A stretch of DNA of 32,784 nt from Sedimentisphaerales bacterium (GTDB lineage Bacteria; Planctomycetota; Phycisphaerae; Sedimentisphaerales; Anaerobacaceae): contig JAUWPZ010000030.1 of assembly GCA_030611315.1 (NCBI GenBank), positions 1-32,784 of the forward strand, given 5' to 3'. Under the pieces are notes generated by a model. That model made no database searches. It saw nothing but the letters and a program-made list of their open reading frames with translations, and was not told the DNA's origin. Each line of letters starts with the position of its first letter. The first letter of the stretch is position 1. Shown here piece by piece: positions 26,285-32,784 of this stretch. The position numbers were made by a program, and so were the translations under genes.

Positions 26285-26326
26285 TTCTGCCTTCTGTCCT
26301 CTGCCCTCTGCCTTCTGTCATCTGCT
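26285..26326. repeat. Heptamer tandem tract
   Basis: Six units in exact phase: TTCTGCC, TTCTGTC, CTCTGCC, CTCTGCC, TTCTGTC, ATCTGCT. It lies between the convergent PilZ and small basic protein genes and resembles the prfB leader tract (13443-13477). Confidence 0.75.
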
Positions 26327-26336
26327 TTCTTGACTT

Positions 26337-26498
26337 TCACCGGACTTCCTTGCCCAGTTTCCTTAGTATTGCACCTTGTAATTTGTGTAATTCCATCAGA
26401 TGGCTTACATATTCTCCTGCTTTTGTTTGCCCTTTTGTAGTTCTCCCGCTCTTTTTCGCCGGCATTACTCCCTTTGTTTTTTTTGTAGATTTTGCCAT
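26337..26498 (-). CDS. Small Lys-rich protein of unknown function
   Basis: 53 residues from the ATG at 26498 (MAKSTKKTKGVMPAKKSGRT start), with GGGAG about ten bases upstream. Longer starts add a segment of different character that overlaps the regulator's promoter. The first half is very basic (Lys/Thr/Ser), the second a likely amphipathic helix (GEYVSHLMELHKLQGAILRK). This makeup suggests nucleic acid binding. It is divergent from the S24-type regulator, whose control it may share. No family recognised. Confidence 0.5.
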   Translation of the reverse strand: MAKSTKKTKGVMPAKKSGRTTKGQTKAGEYVSHLMELHKLQGAILRKLGKEVR

Positions 26499-26550
26499 TT
26501 TTCCGCGCTCCCTGTATTGACGAAATTTATATTTGCGTCTAAAATGCCTC

Positions 26551-26598
26551 TTGTTGAAAAGCGCCTTTTCGAGTATTGTCGCTATTGCGAAGTATTGC
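26551..26598 (+). promoter_or_regulatory. Promoter and possible operator of the S24-type regulator
   Basis: TTGTTG (26551-26556), 17 bases, TATTGT (26574-26579). From 26575 on three direct ATTGT/ATTGC motifs are spaced 9 and 10 bases (26575, 26584, 26594), overlapping the -10 box, and could be a self-binding site. Confidence 0.35.
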
Positions 26599-26617
26599 AA
26601 GGATAAAATTCGCATTT

Positions 26618-27577
26618 ATGAAAAATTTTAACGAAAAAGCGATAATTGAGCGAGTCAAGCTCTTACGCGAGCAATATGCCGGCAGCAGGGGCAAAAGCAA
26701 GTTTGCACAGGCTTTGGGCATAAGTCCTTCTACGTACAATTATTACGAAAGCAACAGGGTGCCTCCGATTGAGATTTTGCTGAAAATGTGCGAGGTTACA
26801 GGGGCGGATTTAGAATGGTTGCTGACGGGTCAAGGCAGCAAAAAAAGCCCCGCCTCAGGCCCCAATAAGGCCATTCTGCAGGAATTGAACGAATTATTCA
26901 CCCAAAATCCCGATTTGGCAGAGCCGGCTATGGCTTTTATCGAATTATTGTGCGAGAAAAAAGGGATTGAAAGCCGCTTTAATTCCAGCGTTCAGCCATC
27001 CGCACCCGACCGTCCCGGCTGGATTCCCGTACTTGGCCGGACCGCCGCGGGGATGCTCCATTTTTGGGACCAGACATCTCTACCCGAGCCCCGGCAGGCC
27101 GTTACAGAGCTTGACGAGCTCGTCAAAAAGCATATCGGAAGGGACATTATCCGTTCTGTCGATGGAACCGTCTCGATTGACCTCCGCGCCGCCGCATTGC
27201 TTGACGGCATAAAAACACGGCAGGCCAATCTTATTCAGGTCCGCGGGACAGAGCAGGAGCAGATAGTGGAGTTTGTCCAGTGCGAAGAAATCCACAGGCT
27301 CTTTCCGGACAGCTTCGCACTGCAGATAGATGGCGATAGTATGTCTCCAAGGATAAATGATTGTGATATCGTGGTACTGAGTCCCTCGGTACCTGCCGCC
27401 CAGGGCCATATCGCAGTTGCACGCCTTGCAAATCAAATCGGCGTTACATGCAAGCTCATAAGAAAAACGCAAAGTGGCCTTCACCTCATTCCAATAAACG
27501 AAAGGTATGAAACGAAAATCGTGGCTAAAAAGGATTTGCTTTGGGCGTTGGCGGTTCTCTGTCATATAAGCCTCTGA
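26618..27577 (+). CDS. XRE-family repressor with LexA-like S24 peptidase domain
   Basis: 319 residues from ATG 26618, which has AAGGA some distance upstream; an earlier in-frame ATG adds 14 unrelated residues. Residues 8-72 are an XRE helix-turn-helix (KSKFAQALGISPSTYNYYES). The C-terminal half is an S24/LexA-type self-cleaving domain: catalytic S241 in QIDGDSMSP and K279 in TCKLIRK, 38 residues apart as in LexA. A cleavage-site-like VLGRTAAGM is at 138-146. The distance from that site to S241 is about 96 residues, against about 35 in LexA, because of an extra segment. It probably represses its own and neighbouring genes and may respond to DNA damage. The canonical LexA HTH is not present, so it is not typical lexA. 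Confidence 0.8.
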   Translation: MKNFNEKAIIERVKLLREQYAGSRGKSKFAQALGISPSTYNYYESNRVPPIEILLKMCEVTGADLEWLLTGQGSKKSPASGPNKAILQELNELFTQNPDLAEPAMAFIELLCEKKGIESRFNSSVQPSAPDRPGWIPVLGRTAAGMLHFWDQTSLPEPRQAVTELDELVKKHIGRDIIRSVDGTVSIDLRAAALLDGIKTRQANLIQVRGTEQEQIVEFVQCEEIHRLFPDSFALQIDGDSMSPRINDCDIVVLSPSVPAAQGHIAVARLANQIGVTCKLIRKTQSGLHLIPINERYETKIVAKKDLLWALAVLCHISL

Positions 27578-27694
27578 TTGGGCCGGTGCTAACTGCTGGA
27601 GAGCCTCTGTAATATAGGCCCCATACGTTTGTTTCGCAACTTTGGCAAAGAAAGTTATTGCCCGCCCCAAGTCGTTCAAAATTAGAGATTTAGG

Positions 27695-27723
27695 TTGACT
27701 TTGTGCCTGACATTTGTTATACT
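27695..27723 (+). promoter_or_regulatory. Strong sigma70-type promoter of the TPR lipoprotein gene
   Basis: TTGACT (27695-27700), 17 bases, TATACT (27718-27723). The expected leader is about 110 bases long before the ATG at 27838. Confidence 0.7.
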
Positions 27724-27837
27724 AAAGTACCAATAGAGGAAGGATCCACCTGTTCACACAAAGCATTTCGGCACTTGTTATGCACCGGTTGTTTTTGTTG
27801 TATTTACTACTTAATTTAAGCAAAGGAAAGGTTGAAA

Positions 27838-29034
27838 ATGAAATCAAATCGGGGCCTTAATATCATTTTATTGTTGGTAGGATTTGCAGCTCTTTTGCCT
27901 CTGCTCACCGCTGCCGGCTGCGCGCCGATAGACAGTCCATATATATGGGCATACGAATACGAGAACGCACAGAAGCAGTCCGACTTGAGCTCCTCGATTA
28001 CACAAGGCAAAAATCTCGTACATCAGGAAAAGTATGACCAGGCCATAACAAAGCTTGACGCAGTCATCGAAAAGTATCCGGGTGCCGAGAATGCCTACTT
28101 CTGGCGGGGAAGGGCATACTACGGCAGGAAAATGTATAAGGAAGCTTTGGAAGACTTTGACCGCCATATCCTGCAGCAGCCAAACGACCCTTACGGATTC
28201 AACCTTCGCGGAAACGTCTATTCCGCCATGGGCCGTCGCGATGATGCCGTTGCCGACTACACCAGTGCGATTAAGAAACGCCCGCAGGCCCTCTTTTATT
28301 ATCTCAGGGCAGACGAGTATGAAAAAATGGGCCAATTGGACAAGGCGATTGTTGACCTCACAAGCACGCTCAGCGCCGTTCAAAAGCCCGATATGCCACG
28401 TGTCTTTGGCGCCGACTGGGAAGGGGACGTTATTTGGATGCGAGGCTCTCTCCTTAATAAAGAAGGCCATATCAAAGCAGCACACGAAGACGCCAGGCGG
28501 GTGATAGAGATGAACCCGAAACGCTCACTCGCTTTCACCGAGGAAAACCTCCTGGATTATTTTGACCTCGATAAGCGAAAAAAAGTTGCCGACGAAGCCA
28601 TAGACGCGGGGGAAAATGCCGAGGCTGGAGGAAGTTACCTCACTGCCTTTCGTGAATACCGCAAAGCTTACGCCTGGGGCGTAGATTCTCCGGAATCTAT
28701 TATCGCCGATATGCAGGGCATTTATTCGAAGCTCAATCCAAAGCCCAGGATTTCTGAAGAGGTGCGGCGTTATGGCGTGCAGGCCGAGAGCGCGACCAGT
28801 GAGAAAAAATACGACATGGCAATCGACTTGTACAAGCGCGCGCTGGAAATTGAGCCGTGCTGGCCTCAGGGGTATTTCAACATGGCCATGATTATGGCGG
28901 AGAAGTCTAATTTCAGCGGTGCTATCGCGAAGATGAAGATGTATCTCAAACTTGTGCCCGATGCTCGCGATGCTCGTGTCGCACAGGACTCGATATATCA
29001 ATGGGAATATAAATTGAAATCTGCCTCCAGATAA
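27838..29034 (+). CDS. TPR-repeat lipoprotein
   Basis: 398 residues from ATG 27838 (AAGGAAAG ten bases upstream). A signal sequence (LNIILLLVGFAALLPLLTAA) ends in the lipobox AAGC at about residues 25-28, so the mature protein should be membrane-anchored outside the cytoplasm. Residues 50-190 hold three or four tetratricopeptide repeats (AYFWRGRAYYGRKMYKEALE, YGFNLRGNVYSAMGRRDDAV, LFYYLRADEYEKMGQLDKAI), and two more near 305-375 (YDMAIDLYKRALEIEPCWPQ). TPRs usually scaffold protein complexes. The gene downstream lies 48 bases away and is probably co-transcribed, suggesting that the two products work together at the cell surface or in the periplasm. Confidence 0.82.
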   Translation: MKSNRGLNIILLLVGFAALLPLLTAAGCAPIDSPYIWAYEYENAQKQSDLSSSITQGKNLVHQEKYDQAITKLDAVIEKYPGAENAYFWRGRAYYGRKMYKEALEDFDRHILQQPNDPYGFNLRGNVYSAMGRRDDAVADYTSAIKKRPQALFYYLRADEYEKMGQLDKAIVDLTSTLSAVQKPDMPRVFGADWEGDVIWMRGSLLNKEGHIKAAHEDARRVIEMNPKRSLAFTEENLLDYFDLDKRKKVADEAIDAGENAEAGGSYLTAFREYRKAYAWGVDSPESIIADMQGIYSKLNPKPRISEEVRRYGVQAESATSEKKYDMAIDLYKRALEIEPCWPQGYFNMAMIMAEKSNFSGAIAKMKMYLKLVPDARDARVAQDSIYQWEYKLKSASR

Positions 29035-29082
29035 ACCAACAGACCCCAGCAGGTCCGAACATTTTGTCAAAGGGAGGATTTT

Positions 29083-31092
29083 ATGATGAAAAAGATTTTT
29101 CTCATTCTGACTGTCGGGATATTGTTGATAGTCACAGCGAATACGTCTGCCATTCAGGGAAGGTACATGGGCTACGGCTGGTGCGCCATCTGCGGCAGAG
29201 ATATGCCGGCAAGCCACGACTTTACCCACGGCGCCGGAAGCGGGGGCGGCGGCGGTGGATACAACAGCTACAATGACCCCTTTATACAGGCGATGACGCC
29301 CATCATGCAGTCAATGTTCGAACAAATAGGGCAGGACTTCGCAAAATCGATGTTTGGCGATCCTGTCGAGGAGGCCAGACAACGGGCCATTCGCGAGGAG
29401 GAGGAAAGACGCCGCGCAGAAGAAGCCCGATGGCGAGCGGCCGAGTTGGCGCGGCAGCGCGAGATTGCACATCAAAAGCTTATGAAGTCTCTCAAGCACT
29501 TCGGCACTACCGGTGCAGGACTGCAGCTAAAATCCCTCACCGCCGGAGGTTTGGATTTCGACGGGAAAAAAATGGGAGGCCTTAAACTCAAAAGAATGGA
29601 CGATGAGCCTGTTGAGCTAAGACCCGGAGGCTCTTCCTTCTTTGGTCTTGGCGGCGGCTCGGACGTTTCGCTCGGTAATGGTGGCCAACCCCTGGCTCAT
29701 AACGACCCGATGGTGGTGGACCTGCGGGACTATCGTCGCACAAGCTTTCTGGCGCAGGCTGCCAACAACGCTGCGCCCGAAGACCAAAAATTCCTGGTTG
29801 ATGAAGCCGTCCGCGCCGCCGATGGTGACACATCTTTTGTCGCCGAGCCGCCCGAAGGGACCCCGGTCGCCGAAAACGAACAGAAGTTTCTGGAATTCCA
29901 GAAGACTAATAAAAACTACCGCGAGGCTCAGCATGATTTTGTCGCCGCCAGTGCTCGAGAGAACCTGGCCCAGCGGCGGGTGAAAGTTGCCGAAGAGGGC
30001 GTACGGCGGACACAGAAGGAGCTCGACCAGCTCGTCGCCAAGGGTACCGACCCCAGTATAATTGCGAATAAACGTAAGTATCTCCAGGAAATACAAAAAG
30101 CCCTGGCAATCAGCCAAGAAGAGCTTAAAGAAGCGGAGCAAGAGACCCGGATTGCAAAAGACGTTCACGTGCTAATCGGCTGGGGACGAAGACAGCAGGT
30201 AATTTCGCTCGGCGGCGGCCGGCCCGAGCCGCTCTCGGAAGAGCAGAAGGAAAGCCTCTCCAAGTTGCAGCGGGTTTACGGGAGAATGAAAGAGCCCCCA
30301 AATCCGTATATTGCCGGCTGGACAAAGCGGGCCGAGGCCGGACGACGGGCCTTCAAGCAGATAGAACGCTTTGAAAATACAATTGCGCTTAATCCTGAGC
30401 TAAACAAAGAGGCCCTGGAGCCCCACCTCAAGCAGGCCAAACACAAGGCCGAGATGATGGATTATTACGATAAAATCATCAACGCCCGAACGCTTGAGCG
30501 GACCGAAGCGATGCGGGAGCTAACCGTAATCCGGGGCAAGGCCGAAGTGAAATTCAAACAGTTCTCTGACGAAGCCCTCGGCACAATCGAAGGCGCCGTC
30601 GGCGACTTCCGCTCCGCCGCGAACGTCGTTCTCGGCGACCCAACTTTGGCCGGGGCCAAAGAGATGCTCGACCTTAATGACAAGCTCCAGAATGCAAAGG
30701 GCATTGCCGACGACATAAAAAGAATGCGCGGTCTTATTCAGACGGGACAGGCCGATTTCGAGACCAGGTCCAAGCTGGTTGAGAGGACCAGCAGTTTAAG
30801 CATCAGTCTCGTTAAGGATATGGACCTGCTCAAAAGTAAACACCCGGAGGTGGCAAAACGCATTCTGGGCAGGTCCGCCTTCTGGGTTAAAGCCGGTCAC
30901 GGTTTGGCTCGAACGACAAACCACACTATGGACCTGCTCCAACTGCACCAGGACACTCGGCTTACCTCGGACAATCTGGGCGAGTGGGCAAAACACGGCG
31001 CCAAAATCCAGAAGATATATAAAAAGCAGGTCGATGGATATATTACCGAACGCAACGAACTCAATAAAATGCTGCCTATGGGGACAAAGTAA
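29083..31092 (+). CDS. Large secreted coiled-coil protein of unknown function
   Basis: 669 residues, ATG with AAGGGAGG eight bases upstream. A signal peptide (MMKKIFLILTVGILLIVTAN, cleavage near SAIQG) is followed by a CxxC pair in WCAICGRDMP and a His, which may bind a metal or form a disulphide. Then come a Gly-rich stretch (AGSGGGGGGYNS), an Arg/Glu/Ala helix with coiled-coil pattern (EEARQRAIREEEERRRAEEA), a region of Gly/Leu turns, and a long helical C-terminal half (EEGVRRTQKELDQLVAKG, MDYYDKIINARTLERTEAMR). No family recognised. It forms a probable operon with the TPR lipoprotein upstream. Confidence 0.7.
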   Translation: MMKKIFLILTVGILLIVTANTSAIQGRYMGYGWCAICGRDMPASHDFTHGAGSGGGGGGYNSYNDPFIQAMTPIMQSMFEQIGQDFAKSMFGDPVEEARQRAIREEEERRRAEEARWRAAELARQREIAHQKLMKSLKHFGTTGAGLQLKSLTAGGLDFDGKKMGGLKLKRMDDEPVELRPGGSSFFGLGGGSDVSLGNGGQPLAHNDPMVVDLRDYRRTSFLAQAANNAAPEDQKFLVDEAVRAADGDTSFVAEPPEGTPVAENEQKFLEFQKTNKNYREAQHDFVAASARENLAQRRVKVAEEGVRRTQKELDQLVAKGTDPSIIANKRKYLQEIQKALAISQEELKEAEQETRIAKDVHVLIGWGRRQQVISLGGGRPEPLSEEQKESLSKLQRVYGRMKEPPNPYIAGWTKRAEAGRRAFKQIERFENTIALNPELNKEALEPHLKQAKHKAEMMDYYDKIINARTLERTEAMRELTVIRGKAEVKFKQFSDEALGTIEGAVGDFRSAANVVLGDPTLAGAKEMLDLNDKLQNAKGIADDIKRMRGLIQTGQADFETRSKLVERTSSLSISLVKDMDLLKSKHPEVAKRILGRSAFWVKAGHGLARTTNHTMDLLQLHQDTRLTSDNLGEWAKHGAKIQKIYKKQVDGYITERNELNKMLPMGTK

Positions 31093-31195
31093 GAGCGAGG
31101 CTCTTTAAGTCGATTAAAACTATTGCCCCACCTCAAAGGCGTCACGCCTGAAACGCAACAATGATGTGAATCCTCCGGAAAATGCGTCGGCGCGA

Positions 31196-32362
31196 TTAAC
31201 CTTTCGAGCGAACCGAACCGGGAGCGGATTGTCCGGCTATATTCAACAGCACTCCAACCGCAGCGGACGACAGCAGCATGCTCGTTCCACCGGCACTTAC
31301 GAACGGCAGTGGTATGCCCTTTGTCGGCAGCACTACCGTTACCACGCCGATATTAATTGCCGCCTGAATAGATATGGCTAAAACAATCCCGCCGGCCAAA
31401 AGCTGGCCCAAACGGTCCCGGCAGCGCAAAACCACCAAAACTCCCAGCCAAACAAACAAAACAAATAAGCCGATGACCACTGCATTTCCGACAAAACCCA
31501 ATTCCTCCCCGATAATTGCAAATATGAAATCCGTTGTATCTTCCGGTAAATGGCCGTATTTGCAAATTCCCCTGCCCAGACCTTTGCCCCATAATCCGCC
31601 TGAGCCTAAGGCAATCAGCGACTGGTTCGCCTGATAAGCGGCTGAATCATTCCATTTATCAGGACTCAAAAAAGCGGCGATTCGCCTCATTCTGGGCGGT
31701 GAGCTGATAAGCGCTGTGAAAAAGGCAAGAGCGCCGAACAGCAGAGGAGCTAAAATGTGCCACCATTTTGCCCCGGCGATGATTAACATCAAAAAGGCCA
31801 AAAGCGCTATAAACGCTGCGGTGCCAAAATCTTCGATGATTATCAAACCGACGGCCAAGCCGACAACCGCGCAGATTGGAGCAAACCTTTTCCAGAACGA
31901 CCTTATGCCAGTACCAAACTTATCGCAAACAGCAGCGAGAAAGAAAATTGTTGCCCATTTTGCCAGTTCTGAGGGCTGAAAACTTATTTTTCCAATAGGC
32001 CCGGCGGGGATTATGAACCATCGGCGGGCGTAGTTTTTTTCGGTGCCGACACCGGGTATCAAAACGAGTATAAGCAGCACTATACTAAGGACTAACAAAT
32101 AAATGACCGGTGAATTTCGCCAGCCGTTGGACAGGCTGAGTTTTCGATAATCGAAGATGGAGACTGTGTACATAATGATGCAGGCCAGAGGGAAGTACAG
32201 GACCTGTCGCAATTCGGGGTACTCCATAAATCTTTGTAAGTCGAGTTCGTGCTTGACGTTAGCATCTGCAGAGAAGACAAAAACTGTTCCGATGGCCATC
32301 AAAAGGACAGCTATCATCGCGGTGAAGCCAGCCATCGGATTGTATCTGATATCAGTAACCAT
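31196..32362 (-). CDS. ftsW: SEDS-family peptidoglycan glycosyltransferase (FtsW/RodA type)
   Basis: 388 residues with about ten transmembrane helices. SEDS proteins polymerise lipid II into glycan strands with a partner PBP. Family blocks: ISFQPSELAKWATIFFLA, the conserved loop with NQSLIALGSGGLWGKGLGRG, HLPEDTTDFIFAIIGEELGF, and PLPFVSAGGTS near the C-terminus. These fit FtsW a little better than RodA, but the two are hard to separate. No murG or pbp neighbour is seen, and murD lies 6 kb away on the other strand, so the dcw order is broken. There is no clear Shine-Dalgarno site; repeat copy C ends 17 bases before the ATG. Confidence 0.85.
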   Translation of the reverse strand: MVTDIRYNPMAGFTAMIAVLLMAIGTVFVFSADANVKHELDLQRFMEYPELRQVLYFPLACIIMYTVSIFDYRKLSLSNGWRNSPVIYLLVLSIVLLILVLIPGVGTEKNYARRWFIIPAGPIGKISFQPSELAKWATIFFLAAVCDKFGTGIRSFWKRFAPICAVVGLAVGLIIIEDFGTAAFIALLAFLMLIIAGAKWWHILAPLLFGALAFFTALISSPPRMRRIAAFLSPDKWNDSAAYQANQSLIALGSGGLWGKGLGRGICKYGHLPEDTTDFIFAIIGEELGFVGNAVVIGLFVLFVWLGVLVVLRCRDRLGQLLAGGIVLAISIQAAINIGVVTVVLPTKGIPLPFVSAGGTSMLLSSAAVGVLLNIAGQSAPGSVRSKG

Positions 32363-32378
32363 TGATTATTACAGTATT

Positions 32379-32481
32379 TATACCCTTAAGGGTAGTAAAT
32401 ATCCGCGAATAAAACCGTAATTGGTTATTTTTAAGTTACTTACCCGCGGATAAACGGGAAATTTCAATCGTGAGCACTATA
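32379..32481. repeat. Dispersed palindromic element, copy C (opposite orientation)
   Basis: Reverse complement of the element at 4365-4467: it starts TATACCCTTAAGGGTA and ends GAGCACTATA. The ends are well conserved and the middle has diverged. It lies directly upstream of the ftsW start, on the promoter side. Confidence 0.85.
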
Positions 32482-32784
32482 TATCATACAGGAGGCCCTG
32501 TTCAGACAGCTTAGAACCGGCCTTTACAAGAGTTTTTTCGGCTTTTTTGAGCGAATAACAGCAGAAATTATTTCGCAAGAATACGGGCAATATAGAGGTT
32601 ACGGGGGAGGGAATTGAGAATGTCGATTGCCGAAGTTGAGAGATAGCGGTTTTTAAGATTGCGTAAATTAACACATAAGAGAAATTGGAAAATTGGATTT
32701 TGGGGAAAATTGGGCATTTTCAGGTTTTTTTAGTTTTCTTTTGTTGCGATGTTCGTTTTTGAGCTAAAAACGGGGGTGGGTGGG
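32482..32784. other. Right window edge, no confident gene
   Basis: A 65-codon minus-strand frame (32477-32674) exists, but its composition is not convincing and it has no recognisable family. The final 150 bases are AT-rich with a G-rich end (GGGGGTGGGTGGG). Confidence 0.4.

Noticed and set aside
27080-27679. 199-codon minus-strand frame opposite the S24-type regulator
   Set aside because: Shadow of the plus-strand gene, which has clear XRE and S24 motifs.
32477-32674. 65-codon minus-strand reading frame upstream of ftsW
   Set aside because: No family resemblance or ribosome site, odd composition, and it overlaps the end of repeat copy C; likely chance.

Overview
The window is a dense stretch of bacterial chromosome, most likely from a Planctomycetota genome of the Phycisphaerae type. 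That placement is an inference from the gene mix (large planctomycete-style secreted proteins of unknown function, a two-domain pterin synthase beside folE, murD and ftsW lying apart rather than in one dcw cluster) and from the many dispersed repeats. I could not test it by search. No rRNA, tRNA, CRISPR array or transposase gene was recognised.

Layout. 1-5,800 (minus strand) is the upstream end of a nucleotide-sugar and surface-polysaccharide operon. In transcription order it holds an NDP-sugar epimerase, gmd, fcl, a UDP-glucuronate decarboxylase, galE and the first 69 codons of a glycosyltransferase cut by the window edge. Together they would supply GDP-fucose, UDP-xylose and UDP-galactose. 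6,306-8,600 is one secreted carboxypeptidase-regulatory-like protein split by a single in-frame TAG. 8,963-12,024 has a pterin synthase, folE and pepA. 12,323-21,430 is a long minus-strand information-processing block, in transcription order nusA, infB, rbfA, an HhH-glycosylase-like gene, hisG, a SurA-like lipoprotein and prfB. prfB keeps its programmed +1 frameshift. A structured leader with an intrinsic terminator precedes nusA. 22,142-31,092 is mostly plus strand: pyrF, murD, a PilZ protein, a LexA/S24-type regulator, a TPR lipoprotein and a large secreted coiled-coil protein. ftsW on the minus strand closes the window.

The most unusual content is repetitive. (1) About a dozen tracts of degenerate 7-bp tandem repeats, each locus with its own heptamer, sit in the short gaps between genes and run into gene ends (epimerase, folE, prfB, the HhH gene, the rbfA leader). 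(2) murD carries three in-frame insertions of one repeat family, each a GTCATTGC...GCAATCTC core flanked by heptamer tracts, adding roughly 35-40 residues per site while its catalytic motifs stay intact. (3) A 103-bp palindromic element ending in TACCCTTAAGGGTA occurs three times, once with a tandem partial duplication. (4) There is a 126-bp palindrome built of ACTTTAG decamers, and a 112-bp MITE-like element with 12-bp terminal inverted repeats. The murD insertions recall the in-frame palindromic elements of Rickettsia, and the heptamer tracts recall cyanobacterial STRRs. I know of neither being described in this lineage, but I could not search.
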